Source of the DNA: JBMOKU01 sp049324315 | GTDB taxonomy: Bacteria > Bacillota > Clostridia > Peptostreptococcales > Thermotaleaceae | Direction: 5' to 3' | DNA length: 64,000 bases | Assembly (NCBI GenBank): GCA_049324315.1 | Contig: JBMOKU010000040.1 | Span: 1-64,000 of the forward strand | Shown: one piece after another, positions 51,468 to 60,142 of the stretch | Position numbering within the stretch: the first letter of the stretch is position 1 | Layout of the letters: the number at the start of each line of letters is the position of its first letter | Notes under the pieces: generated by a model | What the model saw: only the letters and a program-made list of their open reading frames with translations | Database searches by the model: none | Told to the model about the DNA's origin: nothing | Translations under genes and position numbers: made by a program

Positions 51468-52406
51468 ATGACAAATTGGAAAAAGGCAGTATCTGTTTCT
51501 GTTATCACAGCGTTTCTTGTGGCAGGACCGACAGTAAATTTTGCAAATGCACAAAAACCTGAAGCTAAACAAGGAAAGGTAGATATTAAAGTTGAAGTAA
51601 AGACAGAAAATGAAAAGGGTAAACAAGAAGTAAAGAATGAAAAAAACACAGAGACCAAAGAGAACAGGACTCTTGATAAAAGTCAAATCAAAGAATTAAA
51701 AATGCAAATGAAGGAAGTAGCAAAGAGCAGATACTCTCAAGAGGAACTTGAAAAGCTAAAACTGATGATCGAAGAGATTCAGCAGCAAAATGAAGATGTA
51801 ACGATCATTCCTGTAGAAAATATCATATCAAGAAAAATGAACCTTAAATTTGATACCCCACCAGTTATCAAGCAAGGTAGAACGTTAATCCCGGTAAGAG
51901 CTATCTCAGAAGGTTTTGGTGCAGAAGTTGCCTGGAATGCTGAGGAACAAAAAGTAACCGTAACAAAAGACGATATTGAAATAGTTTTCTTGTTAGAAGA
52001 AGGTAAGGTACTGGTTAACGGAGAGGAAAAGACCATTGACGTACCAGCGCAAATTATGAGCAGCAGAACTATTGTACCATTGAGATTTATTGCAGAAACA
52101 TTAGGTTTAAAAGTTGACTATGATGAAGAAACAGAAACCATAGAAGTTGATGAGGAAGATGGAACAACAGATGAAGAAGCGACAGAAGAAGCTACAGATG
52201 AAACTGACGATCAAGAAGATGTAGATGATACTGAAGAAACAAGCGACGATCAAAGCAGTGATACTACTGCCGACGAGGATACAGACGAAAGTGATGAAAT
52301 TGTTGTTGAAGTAGAAGATGATGAAGATACAGACGAAAGTGATGAAATCGTTGTGTCTGTTGAAGAGGAAACAGATACTCAAGAAGATACACAGGATGAG
52401 CAGTAA
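51468..52406 (+). CDS. secreted protein with copper amine oxidase-like stalk domain
   Basis: The 312-residue protein has a signal peptide (1-27), a Lys/Glu-rich helical region, and a stalk domain at about 120-225 (GRTLIPVRAISEGFGAEVAWNAEEQKVTV and SSRTIVPLRFIAETLGLKV). A very acidic Thr/Asp/Glu tail follows, with a duplicated block DEDTDESDEIVV. It is probably an extracellular wall-associated protein. It follows the sigI/rsgI operon and may belong to its regulon. GGAGGACG precedes the ATG. Confidence 0.85.
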   Translation: MTNWKKAVSVSVITAFLVAGPTVNFANAQKPEAKQGKVDIKVEVKTENEKGKQEVKNEKNTETKENRTLDKSQIKELKMQMKEVAKSRYSQEELEKLKLMIEEIQQQNEDVTIIPVENIISRKMNLKFDTPPVIKQGRTLIPVRAISEGFGAEVAWNAEEQKVTVTKDDIEIVFLLEEGKVLVNGEEKTIDVPAQIMSSRTIVPLRFIAETLGLKVDYDEETETIEVDEEDGTTDEEATEEATDETDDQEDVDDTEETSDDQSSDTTADEDTDESDEIVVEVEDDEDTDESDEIVVSVEEETDTQEDTQDEQ

Positions 52407-52431
52407 TTTTACTTAAATTTAGATGTTTTAC

Positions 52432-52460
52432 AAAAGAGGACCCGTTGGTCTTCTTTTTTT
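52432..52460 (+). terminator. terminator after the stalk-domain gene
   Basis: AAGAGGACC, loop CGTT, GGTCTTCTT, then TTTTTT. Confidence 0.85.
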
Positions 52461-52496
52461 GCTATAAGTTGGGTTTGGGTACGGTTTGTCTCAGCT

Positions 52497-52530
52497 TGTT
52501 GGGAACACCTCCTGTGGTGTTCCGCTTAAG
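52497..52530. repeat. weak GTAGGG-type intergenic repeat
   Basis: TTGGGAACACC...GGTGTTCCGC is a hairpin similar in form to the other repeats, with a changed first base. Confidence 0.5.
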
Positions 52531-52679
52531 ACCTACAGTAAGTACAACTCCCAAGTCTCATAGATCTTACATGATTCAATGGAGATTGTATAAACAAATC
52601 AAAAAAATAGTGAAACTTTATAGGAAAAACTGGTAAAATAATTAAGAAAGCTAAACAACGTCTAGGAGGTATACACAGC

Positions 52680-53537
52680 ATGCCAAAAATACTACAGGCA
52701 AAATCGGTGGTACAAGCCTTAAAAGAAAGAATGAAAGAAGAAATCGGGAGTATGAACGAAAAAGGAGTTTTTCCTACATTGGGAATTATCCGTGTGGGAA
52801 ACAGACCGGATGATGTAGCTTATGAGAGAAGCATTATGAAAAACTGCGATTCTATTGGAATGAAGGTTCAAGTATTCGAAGCTCCGTTAGATATTCCTAT
52901 GGGTGAGTTTGAGAATTTTATTGAAAAGATCAATCATGATAAGAACATTCATGGAATACTGCTTTTCAGACCCCTGCCTGCGCAGTTGGATATCAATAAA
53001 ATTAAGCATATGATTAGTCCGGAAAAAGATATTGACTGTATGAATCCTGTAAATCTGGAGAAGGTATTTGAAGGGGAGAAGGATGGCTATTACCCCTGCA
53101 CACCGGAGGCTGTAGTGGAGATACTCAAGTATTACGAAATACCGCTGCTAGGAGCTAATGTGGTGATTGTCAACAGCAGTCTGGTGGTGGGAAGACCATT
53201 GGGCATGATGTTGCTGGGTGAAAAATCGACAGTCACATTATGCAATTCCAAAACCCGTGATTTACCGGGAGTTACCTCCAGCGCAGATATTGTCGCAGTA
53301 GCTGTAGGAAGGGCTAGGATGTTTGGGCCTGAATACTTCCATGAAAATTCGGTAGTTATTGATGTGGGTATTAATGATGCCGGGGACGGCAAAATATGCG
53401 GTGATGTAGATTATGACAGCGTCGTAGATAAAGTACAAGCCATCACGCCAGTACCTGGCGGTGTGGGAACGGTAACAACCACAATCCTTTTAAGACATGT
53501 GTTGGAAGCATGTAAGAAGCAACATAGAGAACAATAG
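52680..53537 (+). CDS. folD: methylenetetrahydrofolate dehydrogenase/cyclohydrolase FolD, variant
   Basis: The 285-residue protein has the FolD fold with PGGVGTVTTTILLRH near the end, VINSSLVVGRPLGMML for the NAD(P) site and KDIDCMNPVN. The usual YxxxK cyclohydrolase motif reads YERSI, with Ile at the Lys position. The VQLPLP motif reads LFRPLP, and the KDVDGF motif reads KDIDCM. The dehydrogenase fold is intact, but the altered residues make normal cyclohydrolase activity doubtful. Its usual role is C1 transfer in purine synthesis or acetogenesis. TAGGAGG precedes the ATG. Confidence 0.85.
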   Translation: MPKILQAKSVVQALKERMKEEIGSMNEKGVFPTLGIIRVGNRPDDVAYERSIMKNCDSIGMKVQVFEAPLDIPMGEFENFIEKINHDKNIHGILLFRPLPAQLDINKIKHMISPEKDIDCMNPVNLEKVFEGEKDGYYPCTPEAVVEILKYYEIPLLGANVVIVNSSLVVGRPLGMMLLGEKSTVTLCNSKTRDLPGVTSSADIVAVAVGRARMFGPEYFHENSVVIDVGINDAGDGKICGDVDYDSVVDKVQAITPVPGGVGTVTTTILLRHVLEACKKQHREQ

Positions 53538-53713
53538 ATTCATTGATATAGCAGACTGATAAGAAACGTCAGTCTGTTTTTGTATAGCATCAGAATTGAA
53601 AAACACAATTGGGAAAATTCAGACAACAATACACTTTACGGAAAAGATGAAATCAGATAACATAGATAATATATATCATTTTTTCATTCGGTTACGGGTG
53701 TGGGGGAGATTGT

Positions 53714-55132
53714 ATGAAGAATAAAAACCAAGGGAGTATACGACAGGAAGAAAATCAAATCTTAACAGATTATTTTGTTACCACAATGGAGAAAATATTT
53801 GATCCCATTTCGGTCCCTATTATACTAATTGATAAAGACACCAGTGTAAAGATGATTAATAAAGCTTTTGCCGATTATTTAGGGTATTCAAAGGAATATA
53901 TTATTGGAAAAGAAGTGCTGCAGATCGATAAAAATTCCCGGTTTCCCTATGTATTCAAATCAAAGAAGGCTGAGATTGCCTGGAAGCACACCTTTGAAAA
54001 TGGACATACCGCCATTGTTCATAGAATTCCTGTGTTGAATGAACATGGAGAGGTTATGTATGGGTTTGGTATGGTACTGTTCAATGATATGGAAGAGTTC
54101 AGGCATATCGTACAAAAAAACAAGCTCTTAGAAACCGAACTGTTTCACTATAAAAAGCAGCTTAAAGAAATCCATGGAGCAAAGTACTCATGTGAGAACA
54201 TCATAGGCAGTAACGAGAAAATGAGTCACACAAAAATGTTGGCAAGAAAAGCGGCAATGACCAGCTCCAATGTGCTGCTGCTGGGTGAAAGTGGTACAGG
54301 AAAGGAATTATTTGCCCATGCCATTCATAATGGCAGTACGAGAAGCTTTTCTCCTTTTGTTAAAGTAAACTGTGCGGCCATACCTTCAGAACTATTGGAA
54401 TCTGAGTTGTTTGGCTATGAAGAAGGCGCATTTACCGGGGCAAAAAAAGGAGGAAAGATAGGTAAATTTGAGCTGGCCCATAGAGGAAGTATTTTTCTGG
54501 ATGAAATTGGGGATATGCCCCTTGAAATGCAGGCAAAACTTTTAAGAGTTCTGCAAGAGAGGGAAATCGAGAAAGTCGGCAGTCATGTATCCATGCCCAT
54601 TGATGTAAGGATCATTGCCGCGACCAATAAGGATCTAAAAAAGATGGTGGATGAAAAGAAATTCCGGCAAGACTTATATTATCGATTAAATGTTATGACT
54701 ATTGAGATACCGCCTCTTCGCGAAAGGACAGACGATATCGAAGAGCTTGTTGAAATTCTCTTAGTTAAGCTGTCAGAACAAATGGGAAAGAATGTCTCCT
54801 ATGTATCTCCAAAAGCTTCAGATTACATAAAGGGCCATACTTGGCCTGGCAATGTTAGGGAATTGGAAAATGTCTTAGAGAGGGCTATGAACCTTACCGA
54901 GGGAGATACGATTCACCATACCCATTTACCGATATACATAACGCAGAACAAAAGAAAAAAAGTGGAAGATGGGCCTATCAGACCGCTGCGGGATATGATC
55001 GAGGATGCTGAAAGAGAGCTGATATCCAGATGTCTGGAATATACCCAAGGAAACAAATTACAGGCAGCAAAGCTTCTGGATATAAGTCGTTCCAGTCTAT
55101 ATGATAAAATCGAAAAATATGGATTTGAGTAG
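53714..55132 (+). CDS. sigma-54-dependent transcriptional activator with PAS domain
   Basis: The 472-residue protein has an N-terminal PAS domain (about 22-125, SVPIILIDKDTSVKMINKAF), then an AAA+ domain with GESGTGKE at about residue 190. The sigma-54 contact motif GAFTGA lies at about 238 and the Walker B FLDEIG follows. A Fis-type helix-turn-helix ends the protein (LQAAKLLDISRSSLYDKIEKYG). It activates -24/-12 promoters after a PAS-sensed signal. Three such promoters lie downstream at 55326, 56701 and 63011 and are its probable targets. GGGGGAG precedes the ATG. Confidence 0.95.
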   Translation: MKNKNQGSIRQEENQILTDYFVTTMEKIFDPISVPIILIDKDTSVKMINKAFADYLGYSKEYIIGKEVLQIDKNSRFPYVFKSKKAEIAWKHTFENGHTAIVHRIPVLNEHGEVMYGFGMVLFNDMEEFRHIVQKNKLLETELFHYKKQLKEIHGAKYSCENIIGSNEKMSHTKMLARKAAMTSSNVLLLGESGTGKELFAHAIHNGSTRSFSPFVKVNCAAIPSELLESELFGYEEGAFTGAKKGGKIGKFELAHRGSIFLDEIGDMPLEMQAKLLRVLQEREIEKVGSHVSMPIDVRIIAATNKDLKKMVDEKKFRQDLYYRLNVMTIEIPPLRERTDDIEELVEILLVKLSEQMGKNVSYVSPKASDYIKGHTWPGNVRELENVLERAMNLTEGDTIHHTHLPIYITQNKRKKVEDGPIRPLRDMIEDAERELISRCLEYTQGNKLQAAKLLDISRSSLYDKIEKYGFE

Positions 55133-55170
55133 AAAAGAAAGAAAAAACACATGATGTATTCAAACAATAA

Positions 55171-55211
55171 AAAAACTTGGAGATGTATTATCACATTTCC
55201 GAGTTTTTTAT
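55171..55211 (+). terminator. terminator after the activator gene
   Basis: AAAACTTGG pairs with CCGAGTTTT with one wobble, plus an inner GATGT/CACAT stem. The right arm runs into TTTTT. Confidence 0.75.
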
Positions 55212-55240
55212 TATTAAGTAGTTTCCGCAAAACTTCTGAG

Positions 55241-55285
55241 GATAATATAATCGTAGGGGCGCCCATTGGGCGTCCGCTCTGTTCT
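55241..55285. repeat. GTAGGGG-type intergenic repeat
   Basis: ATAATATAATCGTAGGGGCG, then CCCATTGGGCGTCCGC: a hairpin 50 bases upstream of the sigma-54 promoter. Confidence 0.7.
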
Positions 55286-55325
55286 AAACAAAAAACTTGA
55301 AGCAATACATAGCTCCCTATGAATA

Positions 55326-55341
55326 TGGCATGCAAATTGCA
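55326..55341 (+). promoter_or_regulatory. sigma-54 promoter of alpha/beta hydrolase gene
   Basis: TGGCATGCAAATTGCA has the -24 GG and -12 GC elements ten bases apart, one mismatch from TGGCAC-N5-TTGCA. It lies 37 bases before the start codon. Confidence 0.8.
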
Positions 55342-55377
55342 TTTTATGGATGAAAAGATATCAAGGGAGGAACGTAT

Positions 55378-56274
55378 ATGAGAAGATTTACAATGAATGT
55401 AGTGGATTTACCCAATGGAGAAAGGCTTGGGTTTAGAGAAACGGTAGGAGGGGAGAATCCAATTGTTTTGGTGCATGGAAACATGAGCTCGTCGAAGCAA
55501 TGGGATACAGTCATGGAGAATATCCCGGAGGAATTTAAGGTGTATGCCATAGACCTGAGAGGCTTTGGTGTATCTACGTATCATCACCCCATTGACAGTC
55601 TGAAGGATTTTTCTGATGATCTAAAAGCAATTTGCGACATGATAGGTCTCAAGAAATTTTGTCTGGTTGGTTGGTCTACAGGCGGAGGTGTCTGTATGAA
55701 GTTTGCCATTGATTTTCCGGAATATGTGCGTCAATTGATCTTGGTAGAATCCGTTGGAATTAAGGGATATCCCATACCAAGACTGGATGAAACGGGGCAA
55801 ATCATACCGGGAGAGTTTTTGAAGACAAAAGAAGAAATAGCCGATGATGCCGTAACGATGGCACCAATTGTACAGGCATTTCAGCGTAAGGATAAAGTAT
55901 TTGTCAAAAACCTGTGGGATGCTTTAGTATATACAGAAAAAAAACCATCACAGGAAAAGTATGAAGAATATTTGGACGACATCTTAACACAAAGAAACCT
56001 TGTAGATGTGTACTATGCCTTATCAAATTTTAATATTTCTTATGAACATAACGGTGTGACCCATGGTACTGGAGAGGTTGATAAAATCAACGTGCCTACT
56101 CGGGTTATACATGGGGAGAACGATCAGGTTATACCGTTGGATTGTGGAAAGGAAATCAAAGAGATGATCGGCAAGAATACGAGACTTGAAATACTTAAGA
56201 ACTGCGGTCATGCACCTATGGTTGACTGCTTAGAAGAACTCATCCACCAAATTGTCAGCTTTACCAAAGAATAA
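55378..56274 (+). CDS. alpha/beta hydrolase (sigma-54 regulon)
   Basis: The 298-residue alpha/beta hydrolase has oxyanion motif VHGNMSSSKQWD near residue 33, nucleophile elbow GWSTGGG with Ser 100, an acidic residue in HGENDQVIPLDCG and His in NCGHAPMVDC near the C-terminus. It may cleave an ester, C-C bond or haloacid type substrate; the substrate is unknown. GGGAGGAAC precedes the ATG. Its sigma-54 promoter and its place between the activator and the second LIV transporter suggest a catabolic step. Confidence 0.88.
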   Translation: MRRFTMNVVDLPNGERLGFRETVGGENPIVLVHGNMSSSKQWDTVMENIPEEFKVYAIDLRGFGVSTYHHPIDSLKDFSDDLKAICDMIGLKKFCLVGWSTGGGVCMKFAIDFPEYVRQLILVESVGIKGYPIPRLDETGQIIPGEFLKTKEEIADDAVTMAPIVQAFQRKDKVFVKNLWDALVYTEKKPSQEKYEEYLDDILTQRNLVDVYYALSNFNISYEHNGVTHGTGEVDKINVPTRVIHGENDQVIPLDCGKEIKEMIGKNTRLEILKNCGHAPMVDCLEELIHQIVSFTKE

Positions 56275-56392
56275 GAAAGAAAAAGGCTGATTGGATTGTA
56301 TGGAAATCGTACAGATAATGAAATAATGAAAATAAAAGGAAAGACGCAAATTCAAGAATTCTATTCTAGGATACCATGTACTTTTTTTATGG

Positions 56393-56494
56393 ATGAATGA
56401 GGAAAATTTTTCTATAACCATCCGTAATCACTTAAAGATATTAAATGTGAAGGAACATATCGTTTATATTGTACGAGAAACATACAATGTATGA
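56393..56494 (+). other. possible 33-residue small protein
   Basis: An ATG frame at 56393 gives a protein-like but short sequence (MNEENFSITIRNHLKILNVK, then 13 more residues). It lacks a convincing ribosome binding site. It could be a gene remnant or chance. It lies in the long gap before the sigma-54 promoter at 56701. Confidence 0.2.
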
Positions 56495-56524
56495 AAATCA
56501 GACAAAAAAATGATAATTACCCTA

Positions 56525-56600
56525 CAGATATATGTTTATAAAGCAAAGTGCATTATCCTTTGTAGGGAATGACGCCCTCTGCCGTTTCGCAAAATAATAT
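56525..56600. repeat. GTAGGG-type intergenic repeat
   Basis: ATATATGTTTATAAAGCAAAG, then TTTGTAGGGAATGACGCCC and CGTTTCGCAAAATAATATA. It is a degenerate copy with the lead-in and trailer of the 40341 and 46062 copies. Confidence 0.7.
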
Positions 56601-56700
56601 ACTGCTTTAAAGGTGCAGACCTATGGCAGCTAGCAATGTTTTATGAGGGCTAAGTCTTCATAAATGTGCTTCGAAATCTATGTATGAATATTCGTGAAAT

Positions 56701-56716
56701 TGGCACATAAATTGCA
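56701..56716 (+). promoter_or_regulatory. sigma-54 promoter of second LIV operon
   Basis: TGGCACATAAATTGCA is a full match to TGGCAC-N5-TTGCA. It lies 56 bases before the livH start, which rules out the longer reading frame from 56694. Confidence 0.9.
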
Positions 56717-56771
56717 ACTTGATTTCATTACCGTATATTTGCTGACGGATACAAACAAAAGGAGGATCAGA

Positions 56772-57644
56772 ATGGACATCTTTTTACAGAATATCATTGC
56801 GGGTCTGGAAACAGGGGGATTATATGCATTGGCTGCATTGGGCTTGGTTCTGATATTTAGAACTTCTGATGTAATCAATTTTGCCCAGGGTGAGATAGCC
56901 ATGTTTAGTACTTTCGTTGCCTACAGGATTTTTGAAAACGCTTACCCGTACTGGGCAGCGGTTACGGGAGCCATCCTATTTGCTGTTGTCTTTGGATATG
57001 GTATCGAAAGACTTTTTCTAAGACCGGCTATGAAGGCTTCCATCATTAGTAAAATCATTATTACCATGGGGATATTGATGGTGATACAAGGACTGGCGGT
57101 TGTCATTTTTGGAACGGAAGACTACTACTTGAGGAAAGCCATTGAAAGCGAAAACTTTACGATTTCCGGACTTATTTTGCAGCCCAATTCTCTGTTTATC
57201 GTTATCATTACCCTTGTGATCGTGTATGTTTTCAACTACATGGTAAACAAAACGAGGTTTGGCATTGCTATTCGAACCACGGCAGAGAACGAAAACACAG
57301 CAAGACTTATGGGGATTCCCGTGAGCAAAGTATATTCTCGATCATGGATGATTGCAACAGCTTTGGGGGCTATTGCCGGTATCTTAGTTGCACCCAAGAC
57401 CCAGGTAAGTGTAACCATGATGGCGGATATCCATCTGAAGTCCTTTATTGCTGCTGTGGTAGGAGGATTTAGCAGCTTTCTTGGTCCGGTTGTAGGCGGA
57501 TTCATCATTGGTGTTGCAGACAATTTAGTGGGATTTTATCTGTCATTGGATTGGAAAACGGTTATTGTATATTCCATATTAATTCTGATGCTGATCGTAA
57601 AGCCTGCTGGATTGTTTGGTACCACCATTAGGAAGAAGGTGTGA
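56772..57644 (+). CDS. livH: LIV-type ABC transporter permease (second copy, LivH)
   Basis: The 290-residue permease begins FLQNIIAGLETGGLYALAALGLVLIFRTSDVINFAQGE, characteristic of LivH, and contains the FGIAIRTTAENENTARLMGI coupling loop. AAAGGAGG lies before ATG 56772. It differs strongly from the LivH at 7941, so it is not a recent duplicate. It is the first gene of livHMGF-K under a sigma-54 promoter. Confidence 0.93.
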   Translation: MDIFLQNIIAGLETGGLYALAALGLVLIFRTSDVINFAQGEIAMFSTFVAYRIFENAYPYWAAVTGAILFAVVFGYGIERLFLRPAMKASIISKIIITMGILMVIQGLAVVIFGTEDYYLRKAIESENFTISGLILQPNSLFIVIITLVIVYVFNYMVNKTRFGIAIRTTAENENTARLMGIPVSKVYSRSWMIATALGAIAGILVAPKTQVSVTMMADIHLKSFIAAVVGGFSSFLGPVVGGFIIGVADNLVGFYLSLDWKTVIVYSILILMLIVKPAGLFGTTIRKKV

Positions 57645-57646
57645 GG

Positions 57647-58654
57647 ATGAAAACCATGTTAAAGGACAAACGCGTACAATATGTGCTGATCGGCTTACTC
57701 TGCATCATATCCCTCTATAGTATCCCTTTCAAGAGGTCTACCCTTACGATTATGTCGACAGTGGCGATCTATTCCATTGCAGCCATTGGATTTAATGTAT
57801 TACTGGGATTTGCAGGGCAGATTTCCCTTGGGCATGCAGCGTTTATCGGACTGGGGGCCTATGTGTCAGCATATTTAACCTATGATTTAGGACTTCCTTT
57901 CCTAGTGGCACTGCTTATGTCTGCCATTGTACCTATCGCATTAGGAATTATTCTTGGACTTGTAGCCTTGCGGTTAGAAGGACATTTCCTTGCCATAGCA
58001 ACCCTGGGGTTTGGTGTTGCCGTTCAACAGGTCTTCAAGGTGGTAACGAAGTTTACCAACGGATTTGCAGGAAAGACAGCGCCTTTGGCCAGTATCTTTG
58101 GATATACCATAAAGTCAGGAGAGGCATATTTCACCATGTCGGTTGTTATACTGGTTGTGCTGGCAATAATAACCCACAACCTGATTAACTCCAAAACGGG
58201 GAGAGCATTTATTGCCATGAGAGATAGTGAGCATGCTGCCCAGGCCATGGGAATTAATCTGGTAAAGTATAAGCTGATCGCATTTTCCGTCAGTGCCATG
58301 TTTGCAGGGATTTCTGGATCATTATACATGCATCTTGTGAAATACACCCAACCGGATGTTTGGGGCGTGGTATTATCTATAAATCTCCTGGCCATGGTTG
58401 TTATAGGAGGCATGGCGTCTGTAGGCGGCAGCATATTGGGAGCGGCGTTCATTACACTGCTGCCACAATTGGCCCACGAGATACCTGTTATAAAGAATAT
58501 CACCAACTCCGCCATTATACTTACCGGATTGGCCATCGTACTTGTCATTCGATTGCTGCCGGGGGGGCTCATGGTATTGGGCAGCGAGGTTCACGGATTA
58601 TGGCGCAGACAAAGGACTGATAGGAGGATGAAACATGAGCATATTGAAGGTTGA
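57647..58654 (+). CDS. livM: LIV-type ABC transporter permease (second copy, LivM)
   Basis: The 335-residue LivM homologue has GFNVLLGFAGQISLGHAAFIGLGAYVSA, LRLEGHFLAIATLGFGVAVQ and the GRAFIAMRDSEHAAQAMGIN coupling loop. Start codons at 57641, 57647 and 57656 are possible; 57647 fits the AAGAAGG site. It overlaps or abuts the livH stop, so the genes are coupled. Confidence 0.93.
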   Translation: MKTMLKDKRVQYVLIGLLCIISLYSIPFKRSTLTIMSTVAIYSIAAIGFNVLLGFAGQISLGHAAFIGLGAYVSAYLTYDLGLPFLVALLMSAIVPIALGIILGLVALRLEGHFLAIATLGFGVAVQQVFKVVTKFTNGFAGKTAPLASIFGYTIKSGEAYFTMSVVILVVLAIITHNLINSKTGRAFIAMRDSEHAAQAMGINLVKYKLIAFSVSAMFAGISGSLYMHLVKYTQPDVWGVVLSINLLAMVVIGGMASVGGSILGAAFITLLPQLAHEIPVIKNITNSAIILTGLAIVLVIRLLPGGLMVLGSEVHGLWRRQRTDRRMKHEHIEG

Positions 58655-59402
58655 GAATCTGTCCATCAGCTTTGGCGGATTGAAGGCTGTCGATGATCTA
58701 AGCTTTGAAATAGAAAAAAACAGTATCTTTGGTCTGATTGGACCCAATGGTGCAGGAAAGACCACTGTATTCAACTGTGTCAGTAGATTCTATACACCCG
58801 ATGAAGGAAAGGTGATCTTTCGATCCAACGGAGAGGATATTGATCTATTGAAGGTTCACGTTCATGAAATTATTACCCCTGGCATGGTAAGAACCTTCCA
58901 AAATGTAGAACTGGTAAAGGAAATGAGCGTCATAGACAATCTCTTGATAGGACTTCACTGCAAGATCCATACGAATATTTTTGAAGAAGTCCTTGGAATG
59001 GGAAAAAGCAAAGAGCGGAAAAGCAGGGAGAAGGCTCGAGACGTCTTATCCTTTTTGGGCCTGGAAGCCTATGAAGATGAAAAAGCCGGGGTTCAGCCCT
59101 ATGGCGTACAAAAGCTAATCGAACTGGGGAGGACATTGATGTCGGACCCGAAATTGATCATCCTGGATGAGCCTGCAGCCGGTATGAATCATAATGAAAC
59201 CCAGGACCTGGCCGTATTGATTAAACGGATTCGTGACGAGTTAGGCATTACCATTCTTTTGGTAGAGCACGATATGGGTCTGGTCATGGGCATCTGTGAA
59301 AAAATCTGTGTCATCAGCTTTGGCAAAAAGATTGCTGAAGGTACGCCGGCGGAAATAAAAGCAAATGCAAAAGTACAAGAAGCATATTTAGGGGGTGAGT
59401 AG
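58635..59402 (+). CDS. livG: LIV-type ABC transporter ATP-binding protein (second copy, LivG)
   Basis: The 255-residue ATPase has Walker A GPNGAGKTT, a LivG insertion ending MVRTFQNVELV, the YGVQKLIELGRTL signature region (degenerate, as often in LivG), Walker B LIILDEPAAGMNH and H-loop EHDMG. It overlaps the end of livM by 20 bases. Confidence 0.93.
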   Translation: MSILKVENLSISFGGLKAVDDLSFEIEKNSIFGLIGPNGAGKTTVFNCVSRFYTPDEGKVIFRSNGEDIDLLKVHVHEIITPGMVRTFQNVELVKEMSVIDNLLIGLHCKIHTNIFEEVLGMGKSKERKSREKARDVLSFLGLEAYEDEKAGVQPYGVQKLIELGRTLMSDPKLIILDEPAAGMNHNETQDLAVLIKRIRDELGITILLVEHDMGLVMGICEKICVISFGKKIAEGTPAEIKANAKVQEAYLGGE

Positions 59403-59404
59403 AA

Positions 59405-60112
59405 TTGATACTTAGATTGGAGAACATCAACGCCCATTATGGATATATCCATGCAATCAAGAATCTGAGTATCCATGTGGAAAAAGGAAAGATCGTTACA
59501 TTACTTGGAGCCAATGGCGCTGGAAAGACCTCCACCCTTAAATGTATTTCGGGATTATTAAAGCCAACCTCAGGAAAAATCTATTATGAGGAGAATGATA
59601 TTACCAGTATGCCTGTGGAACGGATTGTTGAAAGAGGGATCATGCAGTCACCGGAAGGAAGACAGGTCTTTGCAACCTTAACCGTTCTGGAGAATCTGAA
59701 GGCTGGAGCTTATACGTTAAAGGACAAAAAAAAAGTTGAGGAGAATATGAACCGGGTCTTTCGATATTTTCCAAGACTAAAGGAAAGAAAGCACCAGTAT
59801 GCAGGTACTTTGTCCGGAGGAGAACAGCAGATGCTTGCAATTGGAAGGGCCATCATGGCAAGCCCAAAGCTCTTAATACTGGATGAACCGTCATTGGGGC
59901 TGGCACCGTTAATCGTAAAGGATATTTTTAGAATTATTCAGGAAATCAACAAGGAAGGAACAACCATTTTGCTGGTAGAGCAAAATGCAAAACAAGCACT
60001 GGGAATCTCAGATTATGCCTATGTATTGGAGACGGGCGAGGTTGTCTATGAAGGATATGCAAAGGATTTGGAAAACGATGCGTCCGTAAAAAATGCCTAT
60101 CTTGGAGGCTAA
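59405..60112 (+). CDS. livF: LIV-type ABC transporter ATP-binding protein (second copy, LivF)
   Basis: The 235-residue ATPase starts at TTG just after livG, with GGGGGTGAG upstream. It has Walker A GANGAGKTS, MQSPEGRQVFATLTVLENLKAGAY, signature LSGGEQQMLAIGRAIM and Walker B LLILDEPSLGLAP. It completes the second transporter. Confidence 0.93.
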   Translation: MILRLENINAHYGYIHAIKNLSIHVEKGKIVTLLGANGAGKTSTLKCISGLLKPTSGKIYYEENDITSMPVERIVERGIMQSPEGRQVFATLTVLENLKAGAYTLKDKKKVEENMNRVFRYFPRLKERKHQYAGTLSGGEQQMLAIGRAIMASPKLLILDEPSLGLAPLIVKDIFRIIQEINKEGTTILLVEQNAKQALGISDYAYVLETGEVVYEGYAKDLENDASVKNAYLGG

Positions 60113-60142
60113 CGATTAAAAAAAATTATGGGAGGGAAAAAA

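Noticed and set aside
51047..51658. 203-codon frame on the minus strand
   Set aside because: It is a Phe/Leu/Ser-rich shadow of the Lys/Glu-rich tail of RsgI and the next gene.
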